The notes under the pieces: generated by a model
What the model saw: the letters and a program-made list of their open reading frames with translations, nothing else
Told to the model about the DNA's origin: nothing
Database searches by the model: none
NCBI GenBank assembly: GCA_035341015.1
Contig: DAOQUL010000013.1
Coordinates: 7,866 to 71,865 of the forward strand
Origin: JAKQIM01 sp029557965
Lineage (GTDB): Bacteria > Chloroflexota > Anaerolineae > Anaerolineales > UBA4823
DNA length: 64,000 nucleotides
Direction of reading: 5' to 3'
Position numbers and translations under genes: made by a program
In this document: positions 31,820 to 41,429 of the stretch, piece after piece
How positions within the stretch are numbered: the stretch's first letter is position 1
Layout of the letters: every line of letters begins with the position of its first letter

Positions 31820-34800
31820 ATGACAATGGATGAGCGTCAAACTTTAGAACAGGCGATTCTTTCATTAAAAGCACAGAGAGAGAGCCTGGGCGATGCTGTG
31901 GTTGAAACTGCCCTGGCGCCTCTGCGCGCCCGCCTGGCGGCTTTGGATGGCACGCTGCCGGCAGAACAACGCCGCCGCCTGACCGTCTTGATGGCTGACC
32001 TGGTGAATTTTACCTCTTGGGCTGAAAAGCTGGATCCTGAGCAGGTCAGCGAGGCGCTGAACAGCCTGTTCACTGCCCTCTCGCGGTCGATCATGCAGTT
32101 TGGGGGCCAGGTCGAAAAATACATTGGCGATGCCATCCTGGCGGTCTTTGGCCTGCCCGTGACGCGCGAGAACGACCCCGAAAACGCTGTGCGAGCCGCC
32201 CTGGCAATGCAAGAACTGCTGGCTGAGATGAGCGCTTCGTTCTTACAGCAGTATGGCATTCACCTGGCGATGCGCATTGCAATCCATACCGGGCCAGCCT
32301 TCGTCCAATACCAGTTAGATACCCATAACCTGGAAGCACAAAAACCCTTGCCTGCGGCTGGCGATGATATGGCAAGGGCCTTCACCGCCACCGGTGATAC
32401 CATCACCGTGGCGATGCTGATGGAAAAATTTGCCCCTCAGGGCGGGATCTTGATCTCGCATGATACATACCGCGAAGTGCGCGGTATTTTTGATGTATCA
32501 CAACAGCCGCCCATCACCCTGCCTGGGCGCAGCGAGTCTTTGCAGGCTTACAGCGTATCAAAGGCCAGGCGGCGCGCTTTTCATCTTTCGCGGCGCGGAG
32601 TAGAAGGGGTAGAAACAGCCATGATCGGCCGGCAGGCCGAGTTGGAACAGCTTCAGCAGGCCTTCCGCCAGGCTGCATCTGGCGGCGGCGCCCAGATGAT
32701 CACCGTGATCGGTGAGGCCGGGGTGGGCAAATCGCGCTTGTTGTACGAGTTCGAAAACTGGCTCGAGCTGCTGCCGTACCCGGTGCGCTACTTCAAGGGG
32801 CGGGCCAGCCCCGAACGCCGCCCCCTGCCGCATGCCTTGCTGTACGATCTCTTCGTTTTCCGTTTCAACATCCAAGACAGCGATACACCTGAAACCATAT
32901 GCCAGAAATTTGAGGCCGGCATGCTGGAGACGCTGGGGCAGTCGGATGAAAGCCGGATGAAGGCCCATTTGCTGGGCCAACTGTTGGGTTTTGATTTCAG
33001 CAGCAGCCCCTACGTCCAGGCTGTGTATGCAGATGCGCGCCAACTGCGTGACCGTGCCGCCATCTACCTGAGCGAGTATTTTGAGGCTGAAGCTTCTCTG
33101 GCGCCCACCGTCATTTTCCTCGAGGATATCCACTGGGCCGACTCAAGCTCATTGGAGGCGGTCAAACAATTGGCCATCACCACCGCTGCCCACCAACACG
33201 TGCCTTTGCTGGTGGTCAGCCTGGCGCGGCGCAGTTTTGATGAGCGCTGGCCTGACTGGGGCCAGGGCTGGCCCTTCCACAGCCGCATTTCCCTGAATCT
33301 GCTGGATGAAGCCAACAGCCGCCAGCTTGTGGAAGATGTACTGCAAAAGGTCACCAGCCTGCCAGATGCCTTGCGCAACGCCATCACCACCCGTTCGGGC
33401 GGCAACCCGTTGTTCATCGAAGAGCTGGTCAAGATGCTGATCGAGAACGGCGTGATCATGGCCCAAGATGACCGCTGGTGCGTACAGGCCGACCGCCTGG
33501 CAGACCTGCAGGTGCCTCCCACTTTGACCGGCCTTTTGCAGGCCCGCCTGGATTTATTACCGGCGCGTGAACGCCAGGCCTCCCAGTGGGCGGCGGTGGT
33601 GGGACGTGTCTTTTGGGATCGGGCGGTAGAGGTCATCGCCCAGGCTGACGGCCATGTAGATAGCCAGGCAGTAACCAGCGCCCTGGCCGGGCTGCGCGCC
33701 AAAGAAATGGTTTTTCGCCGCGCAAATTCGTCCTTTGCAGGCGCCGAAGAGTATATCTTCAAGCATGCTTTGCAGCGCGACGTGGTTTACGACAGCATCC
33801 TCAAGCGCAAACGCCGTGGCTACCACGCCCTGGCGGCCGATTGGTTGATGGCGCAGGCCGGTACCGGGCCGGCATTTTCGGCCGGCCTGATCGCCGGTCA
33901 CCTCGAAGCCGCCGGGCGCGGGGAACAGGCGGTGCCTTATCTCTTGCAAGCCGGAGAGCAGGCCGCCCGGCGCTACGCATCGGCTGAAGCAGAAGGCTAT
34001 TTCAGCCGGGCCCTGGCTTTCATCCCGGCCCAGGCCTTGGAAGAACGCTGCCGGCTCTTGCGCCTGCGCGAGCAGGTGTACGACTTGCAGGGGAAACGCG
34101 GCTTGCAGGCTGAAGACCTGGCCGAATTGGAGCAGTTGGCGGCACAGTTGGGCGATGGGCAGCGCCAGGCTCAGGTTGCTTTGCGCCGCGCCACCTATGC
34201 CCAGGCAACCAGCGATTACCCAGCCGAGATGTATGCTGCTCAAGAAGCCATCCGCCTGGCTGAAGCCCTGCCCGATGCACTGCTGGTGGCAGAGGGACAC
34301 CTGCACTGGGGCCAGGCCCACATACGCCAGGGCGAGTACGGCATGGCCCGAACCCATTTTGAAACCGCCCTGCGGTTATCCCATCCGGCTGATGATCAGC
34401 CTGCCGGCGCAGATGCGATCCGCTTGCAAGCTGATGGCCTGCGGAACCTGGGCATCCTTTCATATTACCAGGGCAACTACGCCGCGGCAATGGATTATTA
34501 TGAGCAGTCTTTGCTCACCAGCCAGCGCCTGGGTGACCAGCGCAGCGATGGCGCGGCCCTGAATAACCTGGGTGTGCTTTCATTGTCAATGGGGGATTAT
34601 GGCGGCGCGCGTGCCTACTATGAGCGCGCCTTGCGCTTGTTCCGCGAAACTGGCGACCGGCGCAACCAGGCAATGCTGCTCAGCAACCTGGGGGCGGTCT
34701 GTTATTACCAGGGTGATTATGCCGGGGCCATGGCCAACAACCAGCAGGCCCTGGCCCTGTTCCGCGAAACTGGCGATCGCCGCGGCGAGGCCTCTGTGCT

Positions 34801-35371
34801 GGCCGATTTAGCCTTGTTTGCCCATCACCTCGAAGACCCTGCCACCGCCCTGGATTACAGCCGGCAGGCGGTACAGCTTTCGCAAGAGATTGGGGCGCGC
34901 GATCGTTATGCCGATGCTTTGTTCCGCCTGGGGCATGCCCTCACCAGCCTGCAAAATTGGGAAGAGGCTGAACAGGCCTACCGCCAATCGCAGCATATCC
35001 GCAGCGAGATGGGTCAAGAATCATTGGTGGTTGAGGTCCAGGCTGGCCTGGCGCGCCTGGCATTGATCCAGGGACATTTGCCCCAGGCCCTTGATTGGGT
35101 GGAGCAGATCTTGTCTTTTTTGCAGCGCGGAAACCTGGATGGCTCAGAGGAGCCCATGCGGGTGCACCTGACCTGCTACCAGGTGTTGGCGGCTGCTGGC
35201 GACTCGCGCGCCAGCCAGGTGCTAAAAACAGCCTATCAAGACCTGCAGTCGCAGGCCGCCCACATTGCGGATCAATCTGCCCGCCAGGTGTTCTTAGAAA
35301 AGGTCACCACGCATCGCCAGATCGTCCTGGCTTATCGCAATTTGACCTCCACAACGCAAGCCGAAAATTGA
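31820..35371 (+). CDS. Class III cyclase-domain / AAA-type ATPase / TPR regulator (paralog A)
   Basis: The product is about 1183 residues; the start is ATG 31820 or 31826, the latter aligned with paralog B. It has a short coiled coil, a class III nucleotidyl cyclase domain (VLMADLVNFTSW and EKYIGDAILAVFG supply the two metal Asp), an AAA/STAND-like ATPase (GEAGVGKSRLLYEF Walker A; VIFLEDIHWADSSS Walker B), and about eight TPR repeats from roughly residue 700 on. The cyclase transition-state pair Asn...Arg is not conserved: the expected VN-x-A-x-R is replaced by IT-V-A-M-L. It may therefore bind, but not cyclise, a nucleotide. Its tail-to-tail neighbour is a paralog. Confidence 0.85.
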   Translation: MTMDERQTLEQAILSLKAQRESLGDAVVETALAPLRARLAALDGTLPAEQRRRLTVLMADLVNFTSWAEKLDPEQVSEALNSLFTALSRSIMQFGGQVEKYIGDAILAVFGLPVTRENDPENAVRAALAMQELLAEMSASFLQQYGIHLAMRIAIHTGPAFVQYQLDTHNLEAQKPLPAAGDDMARAFTATGDTITVAMLMEKFAPQGGILISHDTYREVRGIFDVSQQPPITLPGRSESLQAYSVSKARRRAFHLSRRGVEGVETAMIGRQAELEQLQQAFRQAASGGGAQMITVIGEAGVGKSRLLYEFENWLELLPYPVRYFKGRASPERRPLPHALLYDLFVFRFNIQDSDTPETICQKFEAGMLETLGQSDESRMKAHLLGQLLGFDFSSSPYVQAVYADARQLRDRAAIYLSEYFEAEASLAPTVIFLEDIHWADSSSLEAVKQLAITTAAHQHVPLLVVSLARRSFDERWPDWGQGWPFHSRISLNLLDEANSRQLVEDVLQKVTSLPDALRNAITTRSGGNPLFIEELVKMLIENGVIMAQDDRWCVQADRLADLQVPPTLTGLLQARLDLLPARERQASQWAAVVGRVFWDRAVEVIAQADGHVDSQAVTSALAGLRAKEMVFRRANSSFAGAEEYIFKHALQRDVVYDSILKRKRRGYHALAADWLMAQAGTGPAFSAGLIAGHLEAAGRGEQAVPYLLQAGEQAARRYASAEAEGYFSRALAFIPAQALEERCRLLRLREQVYDLQGKRGLQAEDLAELEQLAAQLGDGQRQAQVALRRATYAQATSDYPAEMYAAQEAIRLAEALPDALLVAEGHLHWGQAHIRQGEYGMARTHFETALRLSHPADDQPAGADAIRLQADGLRNLGILSYYQGNYAAAMDYYEQSLLTSQRLGDQRSDGAALNNLGVLSLSMGDYGGARAYYERALRLFRETGDRRNQAMLLSNLGAVCYYQGDYAGAMANNQQALALFRETGDRRGEASVLADLALFAHHLEDPATALDYSRQAVQLSQEIGARDRYADALFRLGHALTSLQNWEEAEQAYRQSQHIRSEMGQESLVVEVQAGLARLALIQGHLPQALDWVEQILSFLQRGNLDGSEEPMRVHLTCYQVLAAAGDSRASQVLKTAYQDLQSQAAHIADQSARQVFLEKVTTHRQIVLAYRNLTSTTQAEN

Positions 35372-35393
35372 GCGCTTCAAAACCGGGTTGGCA

Positions 35394-38300
35394 TCAGGCC
35401 AGCAGTTGGCGGTGTTCGGGCAGGCTGTGCAGGTAGGCCTGCCGCCGCTCTGGCGTGCTCAGCTTGGCAGCGCGCTGCTCCAACAGGGCGCGGGCATCTT
35501 CCAACAGCCCCTCTGCCCGGGCATCTCCCAAACGCTTGAATACCTGGTAACAGACCAGGTAAATGCGGGCGCTTTCATCGCTTAGATCGAAGAGATAGCC
35601 TGGGCAGAAGCTGCCAGGGAGTGCTTCAGCATAGCCTGGCAGGGGGCGCTTGCCCATTTCCAGGATCTGTTCAACCTGTGCCTGTGCCTCGGGCAGGTCG
35701 CCGGTTTGCAGGGCCAGGTTGGCCAGGCCGGCACAGCCTTCACAGCCGCGCAGCAAGTGATCAAAGGGCTGGTCATGCCAGGGCAGGCGGGCTTCCAGGG
35801 CTTTTTGATAGGCCGCGCGGGCTTCTGCCAGGCTGCCCGCATTCGCCAGGGCGTGGCCGTGCTCCTTCCAACTGCGCGATAAGAGCAGCACATCGGGTTG
35901 TTGCTCCAACAGTTTCACCGCCTGGGCGCTGTGGTACAAAGCCTGGCTGTGTTCGCCCTGTTTGTTGTGCGCCCAGCTCAGGCTGCAGTGGGCCAACGTC
36001 TTGGAATGCATGTGTTCGCTTTTTTCGCCGGCAGCCAATAACTGGGCGCAGGTTTGGCGCAGGGCTTCTTGCTGGCCTAAGATCGCATCCAGGGATACCT
36101 GCTGGGCCAGCGCATCCACTTCAGAGATGTCCAGGCCGTACTGTTGGGCCGTCTTGAGCGCCTGGTTGTTCATTTCGGCTGCGGCTTCATAATCTCCCAT
36201 GCTGTACGCATATTCAGCGCTGGTTGTCATGCTGGTTGCCCTGAGCACCGTGGCCTGGATATCCTGGTATAACTGTGCGGATTGGTGAACGCGTTCGATC
36301 GCCCGGCTGAAGTTGCCCCGGGCCCAATCTTGGGTGCTCAAATTGGTCAGCGCCACCCCCTGGTAGAAGCGTTCGCCAATTGCCTGGGCAATTTCCAGGG
36401 CTTTTTCCAGGTAAGTGATGCGCCGTTCGCCATCTGAGAAGTTGACCCCCAGGTTGTTGAGGGCTGAAAATTCACCGCGCCGGTCGCCGGCCTGGCGGTG
36501 TTTCTCAAGGGCGCGCTCGTAGTATTCGAACATTTGCTGCTTGTCGCCGCGCTGGTTGTAAAGGATGCCCATCGTGCGCAAACAGCTCGCTTCCAGTTGG
36601 GTCAGCCCGGCTTGTTGGGCCAATACCAGGGCATGTTCAATGTGCGGCTGGGCGGCATCCAGGTGCCCTTGTTGGCACAGGGTCCATCCCCAGGCGAACA
36701 ATACTTCGGTTTCGCATTCCACATCTTTGGCGGCGCGTGCCAGTGCCAATGCCGTGGGGGCCAACTTGACCGCTGCGGGCAGGTCACCCCGGTTATTGAA
36801 TTTCATCTGGCGCAAGGCCACCTGGGCCTGGCGGCGAACATCTCCCAGTTCATCGGCGATGGCGCGTAGCATATCCAGGTCAGCCTGGCAAGCCGTGCTG
36901 TTGCCCACCAGGTTGTAGGCATTTTGCCGTTGGATCAGCAGTTCGTAGCGCGCTGGCAAATCTTGCCCCGGCAAGTCTTGCCCCGGCAAGAGCGCCAGGG
37001 CCCGGTTAAAGTAGGCAATTGCTTCGGGGTTGGCATACCGGCGGGCGGCCTCTTCACCAGCCTGGTCAAGGTAGGCGATGGCTTCAATCATGCGCCCGGC
37101 CAATTCCATGTGGTCGGCTACCAACCCCGCAAAAACCCGTCCTGCCTGCTGAGCAGGCTGGCTGGCGCCCTCAGCCGCGGGCGCAGGCTGCCCAATACAG
37201 CAGGCGGGCCGGCGCGTCATCAGCCAATTGGCCACCCGGCTGTGATACTGCCTGCGGGCGCGCTTGAGCACGCTTTCGTAAGTCACATTGTGGAGCAGTG
37301 CGTGCTGGAAGCTGTATTCGTTGGCGCCGGCGAACATAGAAGATGCCTGCTTGAAGATCAACTCTTTGTGGCATAGGGATTCCAGCGTTGCCGCCAGCTC
37401 TGCCTGGTGAGATGCTTCGTCAACCGGCGTGTCGCCTGGGCCGGGGCTTTCAATGCTCAAAATCGCCTGGTCCCAAAAGGTGCGCCCAACCACCGCCGCT
37501 TGCTGGATCACGGTGCGTTCATCCTTCGACAGGCTGTCGAGACGGGCCTGCAGCAGCGCGGTGAGGGTTTGCGGGATGCGCACCTGTGCCAGGCGCTCTG
37601 GCTCAACCTGCCACCGCTCGAGGCCGGTGCGGATGACGCCGTCTTCGATCATGAGCTTGATCAGCTCTTCGATGAAGAAGGGGTTACCCTCTGCTCCGCC
37701 GACCACCAATTCGCTCAGTGCATCGGGGATGTGTTCTGCTTTGCGCAAAATTTCTGTCACCAATTGGCGGCTCTCAGGTGTAGAAAGCGGCTGCAAATTC
37801 ACGCGCATCAGGTAGGGCTGTGGTTCAGCGCACTGCGGGCGGCGCTCAAAAAGCATTGGGCGCGCCAGGCAGACGATTAACAGGCATTGGTTGGCGGCCT
37901 GCCTCCCAAGCTGTTCAATCGCCTCCAGCGAGCTGTCGTCAGCCCAATGGATGTCTTCAAGAACCACCACCACCGGCAGCTTGGCAGCCAGGTCTTTGAA
38001 ATGCGCCTCCAGGTAGATCAATGCCCGATCGCGCAGTTGTTTGACATCGTTCAAAGCCCCTTGCAGGTGCGGGCTGGACGAGAAATCGTAGCCGAGCAGT
38101 TGGCCAACGAAGTGGGCCTGGATTTCAGCCTGCTGTGGGTTGGGCGCCAGCATGGCCTCGGCCATGCCCTGTTCCATCTTTCTCCACACCGTTTCTTGAG
38201 CATCGTTCTCTTGGATGCCAAAGCGCAGCGAGAGCAGGTCGCGCAGCGGGGCATAAGGCTGGCCCTGGGTCTCCTGCCGGGCGCGCCCCTGGTAAAAACG

Positions 38301-39236
38301 GATTTGGACAGGCTGCAAGTCCATCCAATTTTCAAATTCATACAAAAGGCGCGATTTCCCCACCCCGGCCTCACCCGTCACCAGTACCAGGCCGCCCTTT
38401 TTCTCGGCCATGCGCTGTACGGCCGCTTTCAGGATATCCATTTCAATCTGGCGGCCGATCATGTGGGTCTCAATCCCTTGCACGCCCCGGGTATGCAGCC
38501 TGAAGGCGCGCGGCTTGGCACGCTTCACCTTGTAAACTTGCAGCGGCTCGGTCTTGCCTTTTACCAGGATGGGATCCAAGACGTGCACGTCAAAGACGCC
38601 GCGCACGTGCCGGAAAGTATCATGCGAGATCAACACACCCCCCGAAGGCGCTATACTTTGGATGTGCTTGGCAGTATTGACCGTATCGCCCACGGCGGTA
38701 TATTCGCCGGTCGTGCCCAGGCTGCCCATCAACACCGGCCCGGTATGGATGCCAACGCGCAGTGAGATATTTTTTGTGCTGGGTAGGCGGTTGGACTGCC
38801 TGGTTGAAAACCCTGGCAGCGCGGGTTGGTGGCTGGCAAACTCTTGCTGCATTGCCAGCGCCGCCAGGATGGCGCGCTCAGCATCGTTTTCGTGGGTTTT
38901 TTGCGCCCCCCACACCGCCATGAGCGAATCCCCCATGTGCTTGTCGATGTAACCACCTTGCCCAGCGATGATGGCATCCAGCCGCTGCCACAGTGCATTC
39001 ATCAGCTCGTTGACATCTTCGGCATCCATGCCGGCAGACAGGGCCGTGTAGCCGCTAACGTCGGCAAATAATATGCTAACTTGTTTTCGTTCTGCCTGGG
39101 CAGGGTGGGAACTTTGCAATCCCGCGAGCTGGCGGCGCAAAGCGCTGACGGCGGTATCAATGATCGAGTCGTCTACAATGCCGCGCAGACTCTCTTGTAA
39201 CTTGATCGCTTGTTCAAGCTGCGTACGCTCATCCAC
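35394..39236 (-). CDS. Class III cyclase-domain / AAA-type ATPase / TPR regulator (paralog B)
   Basis: The start is placed at GTG 39236 (MDERTQLEQAIKL), eight bases after GGGAG. GTG 39245 is an alternative that overlaps the ribosome site. The product is about 1280 residues. The order is a helical lead-in, a cyclase domain (ILFADVSGYTAL and DKHMGDSLMAVWG metal Asp; GDTVNTAKH, where Asn is kept but the usual Arg is His), an AAA ATPase (GEAGVGKSRLLYEFENW; VVVLEDIHWADDSS), then a TPR array. It shares long identical blocks with paralog A. These proteins resemble cyclase-coupled transcriptional or signalling regulators; no DNA-binding domain is seen. Confidence 0.85.
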   Translation of the reverse strand: MDERTQLEQAIKLQESLRGIVDDSIIDTAVSALRRQLAGLQSSHPAQAERKQVSILFADVSGYTALSAGMDAEDVNELMNALWQRLDAIIAGQGGYIDKHMGDSLMAVWGAQKTHENDAERAILAALAMQQEFASHQPALPGFSTRQSNRLPSTKNISLRVGIHTGPVLMGSLGTTGEYTAVGDTVNTAKHIQSIAPSGGVLISHDTFRHVRGVFDVHVLDPILVKGKTEPLQVYKVKRAKPRAFRLHTRGVQGIETHMIGRQIEMDILKAAVQRMAEKKGGLVLVTGEAGVGKSRLLYEFENWMDLQPVQIRFYQGRARQETQGQPYAPLRDLLSLRFGIQENDAQETVWRKMEQGMAEAMLAPNPQQAEIQAHFVGQLLGYDFSSSPHLQGALNDVKQLRDRALIYLEAHFKDLAAKLPVVVVLEDIHWADDSSLEAIEQLGRQAANQCLLIVCLARPMLFERRPQCAEPQPYLMRVNLQPLSTPESRQLVTEILRKAEHIPDALSELVVGGAEGNPFFIEELIKLMIEDGVIRTGLERWQVEPERLAQVRIPQTLTALLQARLDSLSKDERTVIQQAAVVGRTFWDQAILSIESPGPGDTPVDEASHQAELAATLESLCHKELIFKQASSMFAGANEYSFQHALLHNVTYESVLKRARRQYHSRVANWLMTRRPACCIGQPAPAAEGASQPAQQAGRVFAGLVADHMELAGRMIEAIAYLDQAGEEAARRYANPEAIAYFNRALALLPGQDLPGQDLPARYELLIQRQNAYNLVGNSTACQADLDMLRAIADELGDVRRQAQVALRQMKFNNRGDLPAAVKLAPTALALARAAKDVECETEVLFAWGWTLCQQGHLDAAQPHIEHALVLAQQAGLTQLEASCLRTMGILYNQRGDKQQMFEYYERALEKHRQAGDRRGEFSALNNLGVNFSDGERRITYLEKALEIAQAIGERFYQGVALTNLSTQDWARGNFSRAIERVHQSAQLYQDIQATVLRATSMTTSAEYAYSMGDYEAAAEMNNQALKTAQQYGLDISEVDALAQQVSLDAILGQQEALRQTCAQLLAAGEKSEHMHSKTLAHCSLSWAHNKQGEHSQALYHSAQAVKLLEQQPDVLLLSRSWKEHGHALANAGSLAEARAAYQKALEARLPWHDQPFDHLLRGCEGCAGLANLALQTGDLPEAQAQVEQILEMGKRPLPGYAEALPGSFCPGYLFDLSDESARIYLVCYQVFKRLGDARAEGLLEDARALLEQRAAKLSTPERRQAYLHSLPEHRQLLA

Positions 39237-39302
39237 CGCCGGCACTCCCTTAGTATCTATCCGTTCCCCGAATTTTCGGATAGGTTCTTAACCATAGTAT
39301 AA

Positions 39303-39373
39303 CGTGAGTTTGGGCTAGCGGAATAAGCGGTTATTGGAAACTAATCCCCAAACCCCTTATCCCGAACTCACGT
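39303..39373. repeat. Imperfect inverted repeat upstream of surE
   Basis: ACGTGAGTT at 39303-39311 is repeated in inverse at 39365-39373, with a further GGG/CCC after one mismatch. Inside lie ATAAG and CTTAT, which can also pair. The element occupies the 190-bp gap between the start of paralog B and surE. It could be a regulator site or leader structure; no T-tract follows it. Confidence 0.45.
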
Positions 39374-39414
39374 AAGTTTAAGGTGCAAAGCGTATACGTG
39401 TCAAGGTGATATGG

Positions 39415-39420
39415 TATAAC
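39415..39420 (+). promoter_or_regulatory. -10 box TATAAC, 7 nt before the surE start codon
   Basis: TATAAC ends seven bases before ATG 39428 and no Shine-Dalgarno intervenes, which predicts a leaderless surE message. Confidence 0.45.
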
Positions 39421-39427
39421 TGGCAGT

Positions 39428-40237
39428 ATGACTTCTCCCTACCAGATCTTACTTACCAATGACGACGGCATCCAATCTCCTGGCTTGTGGACTGCCGCCA
39501 GGGCACTTTCAACACTGGGCTATGTGCATGTGGTCGCCCCGCGCGACCAATTTTCTGGCGCAGGGCGCAGTTTGCCGTCGAATTCTGATGGCATCATCAC
39601 CCCCTTACCCCTGCAAGTCAACGGCCAGGTGTGGCAGGTGTATTCGGTTGGCGGCACGCCCGCCCAGGCAGTGCTGCATGCGCTCTACGAGATACTGCCC
39701 CAGCCGCCTGATTTGGTGGTGTCGGGCATCAACTATGGCGCCAATATTGGCGTTGGCGTGACCGTATCGGGGACGGTGGGCGCGGCAATGGAGGCGGCTG
39801 GAGCGGGCATCCCGGCCCTGGCGATCTCGCTAGAAACGGACCAGGTCCATCACCTGTCGTATTCAACTGAGGTCGATTTCTCGGCGGCGGGGCATTTCAC
39901 CGCCTTGTTTGGCCGCCTGTTGTTAGAGCGGCGCATGCCAGGCGATGTTCACTTGTTGAAGGTAGATGTACCCTGTGACGCCTCGCCGGATACGCCCTGG
40001 CGGGTAACGCGCCTGGCGCGCGCTCCCTTCTACGTGCCGGTGGCCCCCAAGCGCACCTCGTGGAACACGCCTGAAACAGTGGGCTACCGTCTTAATGAAA
40101 CGATAGACCTGGCAGACGCCGATTCAGATGCTTCTGTGCTGGTGTCACAACGCCTTGTCTCCGTGACCCCCCTCAGCCTGGATATGACTGCTCGCGTGCC
40201 GCTAGGTGAGTTGGATCGTTTGCTCAGAGAAGAATAG
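39428..40237 (+). CDS. surE: 5'-nucleotidase SurE
   Basis: The 269-residue protein has the SurE signature ILLTNDDGIQSPGLW, with the metal Asp pair at about residues 11-12, then VVAPRDQFSGAG and LVVSGINYGANIGVGVTVSGTVGAAMEAA. The Asn/Ser of SGINYGAN complete the metal and phosphate site. SurE removes phosphate from nucleoside 5'-monophosphates and is often stress-linked. Its position just before the hrcA heat-shock operon fits this, but a hairpin and a new promoter separate the two. Confidence 0.92.
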   Translation: MTSPYQILLTNDDGIQSPGLWTAARALSTLGYVHVVAPRDQFSGAGRSLPSNSDGIITPLPLQVNGQVWQVYSVGGTPAQAVLHALYEILPQPPDLVVSGINYGANIGVGVTVSGTVGAAMEAAGAGIPALAISLETDQVHHLSYSTEVDFSAAGHFTALFGRLLLERRMPGDVHLLKVDVPCDASPDTPWRVTRLARAPFYVPVAPKRTSWNTPETVGYRLNETIDLADADSDASVLVSQRLVSVTPLSLDMTARVPLGELDRLLREE

Positions 40238-40243
40238 CCGTTG

Positions 40244-40282
40244 CACACCCCCCGTTCAGATGGGCCGGTGTGTTAACTTTTT
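40244..40282 (+). terminator. Intrinsic terminator after surE
   Basis: CACACC (40244-40249) pairs with GGTGTG (40267-40272), with CCC/GGG inside, followed by a T-rich run (TTAACTTTTT). It lies just after the surE stop and before the hrcA promoter. Confidence 0.55.
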
Positions 40283-40303
40283 GTAAGAACGAGCTGGCTC
40301 CGC

Positions 40304-40332
40304 TTGACGTGATCTTTTGCTCATGGTATCAT
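40304..40332 (+). promoter_or_regulatory. Sigma-70 promoter of the hrcA operon
   Basis: TTGACG (40304-40309) and TATCAT (40327-40332) are separated by 17 bp. Transcription would start near 40339, just before the CIRCE element, which is the classic arrangement for HrcA repression. Confidence 0.75.
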
Positions 40333-40345
40333 CTATCTATCGTTT

Positions 40346-40372
40346 TTAGCACTCTCGAAGCGAGAGTGCTAA
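40346..40372. promoter_or_regulatory. CIRCE element (HrcA operator)
   Basis: TTAGCACTC-N9-GAGTGCTAA is a perfect match to the CIRCE consensus, 13 bp before the hrcA start codon and just after the promoter. HrcA bound here shuts off the chaperone operon until heat shock titrates chaperones. Confidence 0.97.
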
Positions 40373-40385
40373 ATTATGGAGCGGA

Positions 40386-41420
40386 ATGGCAGCACTCAAC
40401 GAGCGTCAAAAACTGATCCTGGCTTTGATCGTCCACGACTTTGTCGAGACGGCCCAGCCTATCGGTTCAAACCACCTGGTAGAGCGGTATAACCTGGACA
40501 TCAGTTCAGCTACCGTGCGCAACGTGATGGTGGATCTGACCGATGCAGGGTATTTGCGCCAGCCGCACACTTCTGCCGGGCGTGTGCCTACAGAAGAAGC
40601 CTATCGTTATTTTGTGCGCCAGTTGATGGGGCATACCGAACTGCCCGCCACAACCCAACGTACGATCACGCACCAGTTCTACCAGGCTGGTCGCGATGTC
40701 AGCCGGTGGATGCGCCTGGCGGCTTCGGTGCTGGCGCACCAATCGCAGGCGGCCTCTCTGGTCACTGCGCCTCGTCCCGAACAGGCACTCTTTAAGCACC
40801 TCAGCCTCATTTCAACCCAGGGGCGCCAGGTGCTGATGGTCATGGTTTGGTCGGGTGGAGAGGTGCGCCAGCAGATGTTGACCCTGGCTGAGCCGGTCTC
40901 GCAAGAGCAGCTCAGCACTGCCGCCGCCCGCATTACCCAATTGTGCCAGGGCAAAGACCTGGAAGGCATCTCGGCCTTGCGTGGGCAGTTTGACGCCCTG
41001 GAGACGGATGTGCTTAAGTTGGTCAACGAAGATCTCGAGCGCGCCCGCCGCCTGATCTCAGGTGAGGTGTATCGCGACGGCTTGACCAACGTGCTGGCTG
41101 AGCCAGAATTTGCAGAATCAGAATCGGCCCGCAAGGCGCTGCGCGTGTTGGAAGAGCGCTCGCTGCTTGAAGACCTGCTCTCTCGCACTGTGCTGAACAG
41201 CGGCGTGGATGACGTGCAGATCTTGATCGGCGGCGAAGGCACCTGGCAAGAGCTGCGCGATTGTTCTGTGGTGCTGGCGCGCTACGGCGCTCCGGGCCTG
41301 GTGACGGGCGCCCTGGGTGTTTTGGGCCCCACGCGCATGGCTTACGGGCGGACGGTTTCAGCCGTGCGCTTTGTTTCGGGCCTGTTGAGCGACCTGGTGG
41401 TCGATTCATTAGCAGAATAA
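40386..41420 (+). CDS. hrcA: Heat-inducible transcription repressor HrcA
   Basis: The 344-residue protein opens with a winged-helix region (ERQKLILALIVHDFVETAQPIGSNHLVERYNLDISSATVRNVM) and the conserved LTDAGYLRQPHTSAGRVPTEEAYRYFV. The C-terminal dimerisation/GAF-like domain ends GALGVLGPTRMAYGRTVSAVRFV, the family hallmark (GPxRMxY). It binds the CIRCE element directly upstream and so represses its own operon. It is the first gene of hrcA-grpE-dnaK-dnaJ-prmA. Confidence 0.95.
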   Translation: MAALNERQKLILALIVHDFVETAQPIGSNHLVERYNLDISSATVRNVMVDLTDAGYLRQPHTSAGRVPTEEAYRYFVRQLMGHTELPATTQRTITHQFYQAGRDVSRWMRLAASVLAHQSQAASLVTAPRPEQALFKHLSLISTQGRQVLMVMVWSGGEVRQQMLTLAEPVSQEQLSTAAARITQLCQGKDLEGISALRGQFDALETDVLKLVNEDLERARRLISGEVYRDGLTNVLAEPEFAESESARKALRVLEERSLLEDLLSRTVLNSGVDDVQILIGGEGTWQELRDCSVVLARYGAPGLVTGALGVLGPTRMAYGRTVSAVRFVSGLLSDLVVDSLAE

Positions 41421-41429
41421 GGAGTAACC

